The notes under the pieces were generated by a model. The model did not search any database. It saw nothing but the letters and a program-made list of their open reading frames with translations, and was not told the origin of the DNA. DNA of 64,000 nucleotides from Pelagomonas calceolata (Eukaryota > Sar > Pelagophyceae > Pelagomonadales > Pelagomonadaceae), in the NCBI GenBank assembly GCA_918797485.1, contig CAKKNE010000003.1, positions 682,001 through 746,000 on the forward strand, in the 5' to 3' direction. Positions 43,856-52,000 of this stretch are shown piece after piece (the first letter of the stretch is position 1; each line of letters opens with the position of its first letter). A program made the translations under genes and the position numbers.

Positions 43856-45475
43856 CTAGCTATCCTTAATCCCAAGCTCCCCACTAAGTTCATCACACAG
43901 AAGCCGCGCAGACGTGAGCACGAGGGGCACGCCATTCCCCGGCCGCGTCGACGCGCCGACGAATGAGAGGCCGTCGACACGGCTCGACTGGCGCGATGGC
44001 CTAAACAGAGCGAGCTGGTCGAGCCCGTGCGCGAGGCCGAAGACGGAGCCGCGGCGCAGCCCGAGGCCGTCCCGCCATTCTCGAGGATCGATGACGCGCT
44101 CGTGAATAACGTGGGACTCGATGTCTGCTCCCGCAGATTTATTGAGCCGCTCGTAAACAGCAGTTCGCGCCTTCGCGATCCAGGCGTCCACGAGCGCGTC
44201 GTCGGCGTTGTCGTCTAGGGGCGGCGTCGGGCATAGGACCATGAGCGAGTCGCCGTCGGCCGGCGCCGCGGTCGCGTCCGTCCTACTATTACAACACAGG
44301 TAGAAATGAAATCCGTTGGCCGGGAACGCCGTCGATGCGCCCCTAGGCGGCAGCTGGTCGTCCCACGCCGCGAGGAAGGGATCGTCGTCGTCGTCGTCCT
44401 CCGACAGGAAAACGTTGTGGTGCTGCAGCTGCTCAAAGCGCCGGTCCAGCGCCCACAGAAACGTGATCGACGACGTCGAGAAGCGACCTTTGGCGTAGTC
44501 CGAGCGAGACTCACTACCCAAGAGCTTTGGCTCCGCGGCGGCCAGGTCGGCGTTGACCACGACGGCGTCAGCGTCGATGGTCTCGCCGCTCGCCGTCCGC
44601 ACTCCCGTCGCGCGGCCCTCGTCCACCAGGACCTCCTCGACACTTGTAACGGTCCGTATATCGACACCGCTCGCCGTCGCCGCGTCGGCGAGGAGTTGGG
44701 GGAACTGCCCGAAGCCACCCAGCGGATAGAAGACGCCGACGTCGGGCCGTCCCGCATCAGGATTCTCCGCGACGTTATCGAGTTCGATCGCCGCGAGCAG
44801 CGAGAAGACCGCGGGCGCTTCCACGGGTGACAGGCCCACGTAGAGGTCTTCGAAGGAGCAGAGCGCCCGTAAGCGTGGCGAGTCCGGGAACAGTCTCCGT
44901 AACTGCGCGTCGTGGCCGAACAGCGGCCACTTCCACACAGCGCTCACAGCCGTGGCGAGGAACCGCGGTACCAATTTGACCAGGGATGCGGGAGAAATAT
45001 CCTCCTCGATGAAGATCGGCCAGCCCGCCCGCAGGTACTCGCGCGCCGTCGCTCGGTACTCCTCGAAACGATCAAAGCCGCCTGGGGCTTCAAGGTCGAG
45101 GCGTTGTCGCAGGTCCTGTCGGTCGCCTCCCAGAATCACGGGGCCGCGGTCCGCGTGCTGCTCGTACCAGACGGCGTAAGCCGGTGCGACTCGTTTGATG
45201 TCGAGCTGCTCGGCGCCGGCGGCTTCCAGAGCGTCGCGATAGACGTCCGGTAGTAATAATAGAGACGCGCCGGTCTCCCATCGATGTTGCTGCCAGCGGT
45301 ATTCGCCGACGCGGCCGCCGACTTTATCGTTTTTCTCCAGCACCGTGACTCGTGCGCCGCGGCGTGCGAGTCTACCGGCGGTTGCGAGGCCGCCGACGCC
45401 ACCGCCGACAACCACGACGTGCGGCGGCTGCAGTGCGGCACTGCTCGCGAGGATGAATGCGAGCTTCAGCCGCAT
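43856..45475 (-). CDS. CrtI-family carotenoid desaturase/isomerase (CRTISO-like)
   Basis: 539 residues. MRLKLAFILASSAALQPP is a signal-like start for plastid import. The FAD dinucleotide motif VVVVGGGVGGLATAGRLARRG...VTVLEKNDKVGGR is at residues 19-55. The family's C-terminal block DGLSFVGASTRPGNGVPLVLTSARLLCDEL is intact. Internal segments DAVVVNADLAAAEP and STSSITFLWALDRRF also fit bacterial-type phytoene desaturases and plant CRTISO. These enzymes desaturate or isomerise lycopene precursors. Plant-type PDS/ZDS have a different signature, so CRTISO or a CRTISO-like paralogue is more likely than PDS. Confidence 0.85.
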   Translation of the reverse strand: MRLKLAFILASSAALQPPHVVVVGGGVGGLATAGRLARRGARVTVLEKNDKVGGRVGEYRWQQHRWETGASLLLLPDVYRDALEAAGAEQLDIKRVAPAYAVWYEQHADRGPVILGGDRQDLRQRLDLEAPGGFDRFEEYRATAREYLRAGWPIFIEEDISPASLVKLVPRFLATAVSAVWKWPLFGHDAQLRRLFPDSPRLRALCSFEDLYVGLSPVEAPAVFSLLAAIELDNVAENPDAGRPDVGVFYPLGGFGQFPQLLADAATASGVDIRTVTSVEEVLVDEGRATGVRTASGETIDADAVVVNADLAAAEPKLLGSESRSDYAKGRFSTSSITFLWALDRRFEQLQHHNVFLSEDDDDDDPFLAAWDDQLPPRGASTAFPANGFHFYLCCNSRTDATAAPADGDSLMVLCPTPPLDDNADDALVDAWIAKARTAVYERLNKSAGADIESHVIHERVIDPREWRDGLGLRRGSVFGLAHGLDQLALFRPSRQSSRVDGLSFVGASTRPGNGVPLVLTSARLLCDELSGELGIKDS

Positions 45476-45848
45476 GCTTCAGAGACTGAACCCTTTACTC
45501 GCACGCATTCATGCGCGGCGGCGTTTGCCCTGCAGTTGTGAGGCAACACTGATGGACAAGCTGCAGCGCTCAAGAGATGCGTTTTTCCGCCCTTACAGCG
45601 ATGAGCAGTGATAAAGTATGCTGCTGGCGTTGTGCGATGCGTGGAATCCAGAAATAGGGGCGATTAGACGCTCTTTTGCGACTGAGGCTGTACACAAGCC
45701 CTCCGTGGCAATGGGCTTGTAAAGCGCTGCTAACGGCGAGATCAGTCGTGGCGAACTCGTCACTCTCTCTACGGTATCACCGAAAGTACGCGAACACGGT
45801 GGGAGCGCGGCGGTAGCGGCAGCGGCTTCCCACACAGCAAAGCAAATC
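45476..45848. other. Divergent region with an 8-bp inverted repeat
   Basis: 373 bp between the carotenoid gene and the gene at 45849. ACAAGCCC (45694-45701) and GGGCTTGT (45713-45720) are a perfect inverted repeat with an 11-base loop. The shared GCTAGCG/CACTAGC element is absent, though CTTGTAAAGCGCTGCTAAC just downstream resembles it faintly. Confidence 0.5.
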
Positions 45849-46742
45849 ATGGCATCCCTGAGGCTCGCAGCAATGGTCTCCGTGGTCTGCGCCCTGGCGC
45901 CGGCGCCTAGATCACCGGTGCGAAGGCGGCCGGTCGCGCGTGCGATCGATGATTACGTAATGGACGCGGTCCGCGCGATCCAAGATGCCGCGGACGTCGC
46001 GGCACCTCTCGTCAAGTCGGGCGTCGACGCGGCGGCGCCTATCGTCAAGGCAGGCGCCGACGCTGCGGCGCCGGTGGTCAAACAGGGTCTCTCGAAGACG
46101 GCCGAGGCGGCGGCCAGCGGATTGTCGGCGGCCGAGCGGGCGGCGTTGACCGAGGAGCAGATCAGACAGCTCGCCAAAGCTGGGCAGGTCGCGGGACAGG
46201 TCGGCGACGTTGCGGGTTTCGTGGGTCGCGGCGCCCTCAAAGCTGGCAAAGGCGTCGTCGACGCGGCCGTGCCGTACGTTGAGCCTTCTGCGCGGCTCGT
46301 CGGGCGCGCCGCAAACGATCTGTTGGACAAACAATCGCTGAGCGAAGGGACGCGCGCCGCCCTGGCGGAGAGCGGACGCGGTGCTGAGCAAGCGGCTGCC
46401 CGCGGCGTTGGGTCACTACTCCGCGGCGCAGCGAAGGTGCTCGACGGTGGCGGAGACGTTGCGCCGCCCGCACCACGAAGCGGCGCGGCGAACGTCGCCG
46501 ACGCGTTCGGCTCATCGCTAGGTCGCGCCCTTGCTCCCTATGCCGCCGGCCTCGCGGTGTTGGCTGTGGCGCTCGCGGCACTCCGCGAACTGTTCGCTCC
46601 CGTGGAGAAGGTCGCGCGGCAGGCGCTCTCGCTCGCTTTGCTTGCGGCCGTCGTCGCGTTCTGCGTCGACCACTGGGACGCGGTATACGGGAGCTTCCAG
46701 GTCGTGTCGGGAGAGAAGCCCCTGTTCGCGTGGCCGTTTTGA
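45849..46742 (+). CDS. Plastid-targeted Ala-rich helical protein with C-terminal membrane segments
   Basis: 297 residues. MASLRLAAMVSVVCALAPAP...SPVRRRPVARA is a signal plus transit-like start. Residues 40-85 are an amphipathic repeat of about 11-12 residues (DVAAPLVKSGV, DAAAPIVKAGA, DAAAPVVKQGL). More long helices follow, then two hydrophobic stretches near the end (LAPYAAGLAVLAVALAALREL and ALSLALLAAVVAFCVDHW). The repeat recalls lipid-surface-binding or LEA-like proteins. Plastid membrane association is inferred. No family is recognised. Confidence 0.6.
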   Translation: MASLRLAAMVSVVCALAPAPRSPVRRRPVARAIDDYVMDAVRAIQDAADVAAPLVKSGVDAAAPIVKAGADAAAPVVKQGLSKTAEAAASGLSAAERAALTEEQIRQLAKAGQVAGQVGDVAGFVGRGALKAGKGVVDAAVPYVEPSARLVGRAANDLLDKQSLSEGTRAALAESGRGAEQAAARGVGSLLRGAAKVLDGGGDVAPPAPRSGAANVADAFGSSLGRALAPYAAGLAVLAVALAALRELFAPVEKVARQALSLALLAAVVAFCVDHWDAVYGSFQVVSGEKPLFAWPF

Positions 46743-46806
46743 ATCCCTTGCCCTCCTAGGGGGCGTGGATATGTTGTAGATTGTATGCATCCAGAGTTTT
46801 TACTGA

Positions 46807-47157
46807 CTAGGGTTTAGTGAGGAGGTACTCCGTGACTTTGTGGAGATCATCCGTGGCGCGCGTCAGATGCTCGTCAATCCCAGAAATAAACTCTTGGTCA
46901 TCCGAATCATAATCATGACTATGTGTGTGGCGCTGAGTCTCCCCCAATCGCTTGTGGTAGATCACGAAGTACCGGAACATGCGTTTCGCGTGTCGAGCAA
47001 ACGGCACGCGCTCCGCCTCGTTCAATGCGAGGAAGAACGAGGGGAAGTGCCGCACCATATAATTCTCCGCTTGCTCCCGTTCGTCATATAGTGCGTTCGC
47101 ACACTCCCCTTGAAGTAGGACAAATAACCCAGTACCACCGCTTCCCTCCCGCGACAT
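46807..47157 (-). CDS. Hypothetical 116-residue helical protein
   Basis: MSREGSGGTGLFVLLQGECANALYDEREQAENYMVRHFPSFFLALNEAERVPFARHAKRMFRYFVIYHKRLGETQ and a His/Asp-rich linker, then DEHLTRATDDLHKVTEYLLTKP. All-helical with aromatic residues. The ATG at 47157 is 24 bp past the La-related gene stop (47182) on the same strand, so the promoter must lie inside that gene, or the two are co-transcribed. Its codon use is visibly less GC-rich than that of its neighbours. Confidence 0.5.
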   Translation of the reverse strand: MSREGSGGTGLFVLLQGECANALYDEREQAENYMVRHFPSFFLALNEAERVPFARHAKRMFRYFVIYHKRLGETQRHTHSHDYDSDDQEFISGIDEHLTRATDDLHKVTEYLLTKP

Positions 47158-47181
47158 AATTGTTAAGATGCAACACACAGA

Positions 47182-47916
47182 TTACTTCTTGCCCCCCTTT
47201 CCAGCAAAGCTCCCGGGCCGAATCTTCGAGCCCCCAAGCTTCGGAGCAGCGGCCTCCGCGACGTTCCGCCGCCGCCGCCGCGCTTGCGCCACCGCCGGCG
47301 ACCGCGAGAGGTCCTTCCACCGCCGGTCGATGCGCTCCCACTCGCCTTTTGTGAGCACGGCGACGCCGTCGACGCCGTCCAACGCCGCGACGGCCTTTTG
47401 CGCGGACTCGCGCGCCTCGAACTCTACGAAGCCAAAACCACGGCCCCGCGGGAGCGATACATTTGCCACGGTTCCGTGCGGGGCAAAGCGCGCCTGAATA
47501 CTGTCGATCGAGGCGTCGTCGGCGACGGGCTCCACATACACCGTCCGCGCGGCGAGCTCCTTCGCGTCGACCTCGACGTAGGGTTGAGCGCGGCGGATTT
47601 TCGTGCCGTCGTCGGAGAGCTCCAGCGCGCTCGACGCACGCGTAGCGGTTAATGCGACGCTTGGGATCGTCTTGGCCCGTTTCTTCGCTGGCTCTCCGTC
47701 AGTAGTACTAGGCAGCTCGTCGAGAATCGTGCGCGCACGCGAGAAGGCCAGCACGTGCTCCAAATCGACCCATTGCCGAAGCGTGCTATCGTCGTCGGCG
47801 CCCGCCAGGCCCTTCAGGTGTGCGTCCCTTCTCAAGTTGGCGTCGCTGAAATAGTACTCCAGTTGCTTTTGGAGTTTCGCGGCGACGGCGTCCGGCGCGC
47901 CGTCGCTGCTGGCCAT
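47182..47916 (-). CDS. La-related RNA-binding protein (La motif plus RRM)
   Basis: 244 residues. The La motif opens at residue 15 with KLQKQLEYYFSDANLRRDAHLKGL and continues through WVDLEHVLAFSRARTI. An RRM follows at about 120-190: RTVYVEPVADDASIDSIQARFAPHGTVANV, then RGRGFGFVEFEARE as RNP1. A basic Gly/Lys C-terminus follows (RRRRRN...GSFAGKGGKK). La and LARP7 bind the UUU-OH end of polymerase III transcripts. The RRM1-after-La-motif layout, short size and basic tail fit La/LARP7. It shares the element at 48068 with the dioxygenase-methyltransferase gene. Confidence 0.88.
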   Translation of the reverse strand: MASSDGAPDAVAAKLQKQLEYYFSDANLRRDAHLKGLAGADDDSTLRQWVDLEHVLAFSRARTILDELPSTTDGEPAKKRAKTIPSVALTATRASSALELSDDGTKIRRAQPYVEVDAKELAARTVYVEPVADDASIDSIQARFAPHGTVANVSLPRGRGFGFVEFEARESAQKAVAALDGVDGVAVLTKGEWERIDRRWKDLSRSPAVAQARRRRRNVAEAAAPKLGGSKIRPGSFAGKGGKK

Positions 47917-48067
47917 GGTGCTGATTTGCTATCTGGGGTGTCCGGCCGGCCGCGCTGCTGGCGATGGTCGAGTGATCGATGTGTGCTTGAACGAGAAGCT
48001 GGCTGCTCAACTGTGCAAGCTCGCTCGTGCTTGTTGTTGCCTCTTTTTGCTTGGCGTGCAAAACTGG

Positions 48068-48091
48068 GCTAGCGTCCGGTAACACACTAGC
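48068..48091. promoter_or_regulatory. Shared near-palindromic promoter element, copy 12
   Basis: GCTAGCGTCCGGTAA, CACACTAGC, differing from copy 10 at one base. It lies 152 bp from the La-related gene ATG (47916) and 74 bp from the dioxygenase-methyltransferase ATG (48165). Confidence 0.78.
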
Positions 48092-48164
48092 AGGGGCTCA
48101 CGCACGACCTCAAATCGGCCTTAAACGAGCGCTTACACATTGCCATTACAACGTGTATGGCACA

Positions 48165-50072
48165 ATGACTGCCCTCTTGCAGCAAGTGCTGCTGCTGCTG
48201 GCCGCAAGACCATGCGTGCCCCTCGTCGCAACACTGAAAGCACCAAAAACCATCACGCCTCCCCAAGCGGGCAAGCCATCGATCTACCACCGCGCGCCGA
48301 CGCCCTACGAAGTCCCTGAAAGTGCGCTCGCGACGCTCGAGGCCGAAGGCTTGTGTGTCGTGGACAACTGGGCGCCGCAAGCCGACGTCCAAGCATTACG
48401 ACGAGACGTCGACCAGCTCTGGGACGCCGGCAAGTTCATCGCGTCCAAGGTCGGCTCGCGCTCGGTGAGCGCCGACGGCTCGATCACCGACAGCAAGACG
48501 CTCGAGGAGGAGACGCGCCGCGCGCAGACGGCGTGGCTGCGGCCGCCCCCGGACCCGTCCGTGGGCGACGTGGACGCCAGGCGGAAGCTCGACGGACAGC
48601 TCGAGTCATTGAGAGAGAAACTGATCGAGAACTCGGGCGCACCCTTGCTCCGGACGATGGAGCTCTCGTACGCGAAATACCCGGTCGGCGGCTATTACCG
48701 GAGGCACATCGACGTGCCCCGGTCCGTATACTACATGCTGGGCCGGAACGGCGCCACGGACTATAGCTTGCAGGAGCGCCGGGAATACTCCATTTTACTG
48801 TATCTAAATGCCCAGGACTGGAGCCACCGCGACCACGGCGGCGCGTTGCGCGCGGAGATCGGCGAGGACAAGGTCGGCGTCTCGCCGCGCGGCGGGCGGC
48901 TCGTCATTTTTCACTCGGACTGCATCCCGCACGCCGTCGAGGAGGCGCCGGAGCGCGGCCGCGTCGCCGTCGTCGGCTGGCTGCGCACGCGGCGGAGCGA
49001 CGAGGCGACTTCACTAAGGGAGTCGCCGCGGTTCCGCGCGGCGGAGCGGCTCGAGCGTTTTGGCCACGACGGGTCTGCGAAAAGGCAGTTCCAGCGGTGC
49101 CTCGAGCACCTCACAAATCCAGTCGAGAAAGCCTACTGCTACGCGCGCGTCGCGCACTGCGCCTTCGACGGGCTCGGCGACCGCGCGGCGGCGGCCCAAG
49201 CGTGGCGGTCGGCGATCGAACTGGACCCGGCGTCGGCCGTGGCGCGCGCGGGCCTAGGCATGACGACGACGAACGCGACGGAGCGCGCCGAAGCATTAAA
49301 CGAGGCGCAGGCGCTGCAACCGCGCGACGCGAGAACTGCATTAATACGAGCGGCGTCATCAAATAACGACGCCGAGCAGCTTGAGATACTGGACGGTTTG
49401 TTAGCCTCGAGCCCCGAGACGCGGTGTCTCGCCGAGAGTCTCCTGTGGCTCCACGAGCACAACTTCGACTCCAGTAAAGCATTGGAACCGACTCGTAGTA
49501 TCCTAGAGCAGGCCGCGCAATTCGCTATTGAAGCGTTTGGAGACGACGAGGAGAACATCTGCGCCGAGTTTGGCACCTATCATGGTCGAAGCTTACGAGT
49601 GCTGGATCAGCGCCTCCCTCACAATTGGCAGCTGCACGGCTTCGACTCCTTTGTGGGCCTGCCGGAGCAATGGCGCCACGAGCCGGCCGGCAGCTACAGC
49701 GTGACGGGCGACCGCGGCTCGGCGACGGGCTGCTTCCCGGCGCGCGCGGAGCTCCACGCGGGCTGGTTCAACGAGACGGCGGGGCCCTTCGCGCGCCGTG
49801 TTATTGAAGACGGCGACGCGTTGGCGCTGCTCCACGTCGACTGCGACTTGTACTCGTCGGCGCGCGACTGTCTTAGTGCATTGGCGCCCCTGCTCCAACG
49901 GGGCTCGGTCGTGCTCTTCGACGACTTTCTCGCGCACGAGACGTGGCGCGACGACGAGAAGAGGGCGTGGGACGAGGCCATCGAGGAGAACGGCCTCGCG
50001 GTGGAAGTGGTGGCGGCGTCGCTCCTGTCGAAGCAGTGCTGCTTCCGCGTGGTGGGTAAGGACGGGTCTTAG
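48165..50072 (+). CDS. Prolyl-4-hydroxylase-like dioxygenase fused to a TylF-type methyltransferase
   Basis: 635 residues from the ATG at 48165 (MTALLQQVLLLLAARPCVPL, a signal peptide). Residues 60-275 are a P4H-type 2-oxoglutarate/Fe(II) domain: YRRHIDVP gives the H-x-D pair (about 180), IPHAVEE the distal His (about 255), and RGRVAVVGWLR the basic residue for 2-oxoglutarate. A TPR-like helical linker spans about 300-440. The C-terminal domain has EFGTYHGRSLRVLDQRL, LHGFDSFVGLPEQW and LHVDCDLYSSARDCL...VVLFDDF, the SAM-binding and metal motifs of the TylF/MycF (Methyltransf-24-like) class. A secreted bifunctional enzyme that hydroxylates and then methylates one product is inferred. Confidence 0.75.
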   Translation: MTALLQQVLLLLAARPCVPLVATLKAPKTITPPQAGKPSIYHRAPTPYEVPESALATLEAEGLCVVDNWAPQADVQALRRDVDQLWDAGKFIASKVGSRSVSADGSITDSKTLEEETRRAQTAWLRPPPDPSVGDVDARRKLDGQLESLREKLIENSGAPLLRTMELSYAKYPVGGYYRRHIDVPRSVYYMLGRNGATDYSLQERREYSILLYLNAQDWSHRDHGGALRAEIGEDKVGVSPRGGRLVIFHSDCIPHAVEEAPERGRVAVVGWLRTRRSDEATSLRESPRFRAAERLERFGHDGSAKRQFQRCLEHLTNPVEKAYCYARVAHCAFDGLGDRAAAAQAWRSAIELDPASAVARAGLGMTTTNATERAEALNEAQALQPRDARTALIRAASSNNDAEQLEILDGLLASSPETRCLAESLLWLHEHNFDSSKALEPTRSILEQAAQFAIEAFGDDEENICAEFGTYHGRSLRVLDQRLPHNWQLHGFDSFVGLPEQWRHEPAGSYSVTGDRGSATGCFPARAELHAGWFNETAGPFARRVIEDGDALALLHVDCDLYSSARDCLSALAPLLQRGSVVLFDDFLAHETWRDDEKRAWDEAIEENGLAVEVVAASLLSKQCCFRVVGKDGS

Positions 50073-50076
50073 GCAC

Positions 50077-50172
50077 CTACTCCTCGATCGTGATCGTCTC
50101 GACGCGCACGGCATCAATGGGTTTGTCCCGGCCGTCCGTCGGGACGCCCTCGATCTCCTTGACGATGTCCAT
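50077..50172 (-). pseudogene. Cyclophilin-like C-terminal relic, antisense to the Kelch gene start
   Basis: On the minus strand 31 codons end in a stop at 50077: MDIVKEIEGVPTDGRDKP followed by IDAVRVETITIEE. G-M-D-(V/I)-V-K-x-I-E...T(D)...D(K/R)P...V.(I/V)...(V/I)T(I/V) is the usual last segment of bacterial-type cyclophilins (peptidyl-prolyl isomerases). A Gly precedes the Met. The rest of the domain is not present upstream, where the Kelch gene occupies the other strand. This is either a relic or coincidence. It occupies almost the whole gap after the dioxygenase-methyltransferase stop. Confidence 0.4.
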
Positions 50173-51895
50173 GCCTTGGCGCCGCGTCGCCGACCTCCCG
50201 TTCGCCCTGTCCGATTTCACGGCCACGCTGGTCCCGAACCGCGGCCGCATTGTTATCGTCGGCGGCTGCGATGAAGATCAAGTGGCGGAGGATGAATGGA
50301 CCTTCTGCCCGTCCATCTCCAAGAAAGTGCTCCTCTACGACTACGCGGCGGACACGTGGTCGCGCGGCCTCGACGCACCGCGGGAGCGCTACCGCCACGC
50401 GGCGGCCACCGACGGTCGCAAGCTCTACGTGCTCGGCGGCCGCGACGTCGCGGAGAACCTCGTGCCGCAGACGGACGTTTATGATACGCAGACCGGCAAG
50501 TGGGCCACGATCGCCGCCGAGGTGCCGCGGTCCGATTTGGGCGCGATCTGGAACGACGCCGGGGATTTGGGATTGCTGGGTCCCCACATCTTCGTGGCCG
50601 GCGGCTACAACGCGGACTACTCCGTCGCCTTCGCCGACACTCTCAAAATCAACCCGGAGACCGGGGAGACCTCGCCGGGCGCGAACCTACTCACGGGCCG
50701 GGGCGACTTCGGCTTCGTGAGCACGGGGGCCAACGCCCGCGCCTACGCCGTCGGCGGCTTCAACTCGGACGACTTCTGCACGCCGTTGGCGTCGGTGGAG
50801 ACGCTCGACCTGAACAGCAACTGGCCCGACTTCGCGCCGTCGAAGCCTTTGTTGGTGGCTGTGTGGAAATCAAAATTTTATGGCGCGTTCGTGCTGAATC
50901 ATCGTGTCGTCCTCCACGCCATCGACGCGACGCCTGCTCGATGGCGTGGCGATGCCGGTTCTTCGCCGCTCGACCGAGCCAGGTCGGTCGCGTCATCGCC
51001 GAGAAATGACTTCGTGAAGAATTGTCGGGTGCACCCGACGCACTGGTTGATTTCCACACAGGTTGGTGGGGCGGGCTGACAAGGCCGTGGCCTACGGCGA
51101 GGACGCCCTGTTCGCCGTCGGCGGCGAGCGCAACCCGCAGTGCTCGGGCAGCGCGCCGCAGGACGACGTCGAGAAGCTGGGCGCTGTGTGGAAATCAAAT
51201 TTCGGGCGCCCCATCGACGCGATATTGTCCCCGTAGCTGTGCCTGCGCGATGGCCTGGATTCCACGCCATCGACGCGACGTTGTCCCCGTGGCCGCGTCG
51301 GCTCGATAACGTAACTCACCGGTTGATTTCCGCAGGCTGGGCGTGCACCCGGAGAGCGACGGCTGGGCGGTCATTTCGGATCTGCCGGACGAGCGCTTCC
51401 GCAACGCGGCCGTCGTCGTCGAGGGCTGGCTCTACATCTTCGGCGGCCAGGACGAGGCGACGCAGAACTGCCTGAGCAACAGCGCGTGCTACCCCGTGCG
51501 CGAGACGGCCTGGCGCCTGTGGGTCGGCGAAGGACCGGACCCCACGCCCGACGAGAACACGGGCGGGGGCAAGAAGGGCGGCGGCCACCCGCGCAAGAAG
51601 CGCGAGTCGCGCATCACGTGGGCCGTGATCTTCGCCGTCATCGTACGGGCCCGTGCAGACATCAATTGACGCGTCGACGGCGTGGGGTTGACGCGATGAT
51701 TCCGCGCAGGCCCTCGTCATCATCCTCGTGGCCATCTGCCTCTTCCTCAAGTGCCGCAAGGCCCAGCAGGAGGCCCGAGCCCGCGGCTCGACGAACTGGC
51801 AGGCGCCGCCGCCGTCCGTCGAGCTCGGCAAGCCGGAGCCGGCGCCGGGGCACTGGCGCCCGGCCGACGAGATGCAGACGCAGACGCCCGTGTGA
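50165..51895 (+). CDS. Single-pass membrane Kelch protein with three introner-type introns
   Basis: Exons 50165-50862, 51062-51187, 51336-51642 and 51710-51895 give 438 residues. Kelch blades are seen at LVPNRGRIVIVGGCDED...VLLYDYAADTWSRG, RYRHAAATDGRKLYVLGGRD...VYDTQTGKWATI, HIFVAGGYNADYSV, ARAYAVGGFNSDD, ALFAVGGERNP and LYIFGGQDEATQ. Splicing exon 3 to 4 creates an unbroken membrane helix, WAVIFAVIALVIILVAICLFLK, followed by a cytoplasmic tail. An anchor at the end implies an extracellular propeller, yet no signal peptide is seen at 50165; an ATG at 50117 does not add one. The 5' end may be incomplete. Introns 1 and 2 are phase 2, intron 3 phase 0. Confidence 0.8.
50859..51061 (+). mobile_element. 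Introner element with perfect 8-bp target duplication (Kelch intron 1)
   Basis: Terminal inverted repeats CTGTGTGGAAATCAA and TTGATTTCCACACAG are perfect over 15 bases. GTTGGTGG occurs immediately before (50851-50858) and after (51062-51069). At 203 bp it is the longest copy in the window. The interior has CGCCATCGA-(12 nt)-TCGATGGCG. The intron is 50863-51061; the exon keeps CTGT. No open frame is large enough for a transposase, so it is non-autonomous. Confidence 0.95.
51184..51335 (+). mobile_element. Introner element with perfect 8-bp target duplication (Kelch intron 2)
   Basis: Ends CTGTGTGGAAATCAAATTTC and GGTTGATTTCCGCAG; the right end lacks the ACA of CCACACAG. GCTGGGCG flanks it on both sides (51176-51183 and 51336-51343). 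Inside, CATCGACGCGAT-ATTGTCCCCGT is repeated as CATCGACGCGACGTTGTCCCCGT, an internal duplication of about 30 bp. The intron is 51188-51335 (148 nt), phase 2. Confidence 0.95.
51643..51709 (+). mobile_element. Probable decayed introner (Kelch intron 3)
   Basis: A 67-nt intron, GTACGGGCCC to TTCCGCGCAG. After a short lead it holds GTGCAGACATCAATTGACGCGTC, then GACGGCGTGG and GGTTGACGCGATGATTCCGCGCAG, which follow the order of GTGTGGAAATCAA, the CGTCGA/GGCGTGG core and GGTTGATTTCCGCAG in the intact copies. The phase is 0, so splice-site choice has shifted. Confidence 0.55.
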
Positions 51896-52000
51896 GTTCA
51901 CGTCTCTACTCTGGATATCACCATACCCCCCTCATCCTTGAAGATATCCTGCGCCGCGGACTAATCGTGTGTATATAATCCAGGTGACACTATGAACACA

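Noticed and set aside
50090-50116. GTG at 50090 as the Kelch start
   Set aside because: A eukaryotic gene should use ATG, and the added residues overlap the antisense cyclophilin-like tail without adding a signal peptide.
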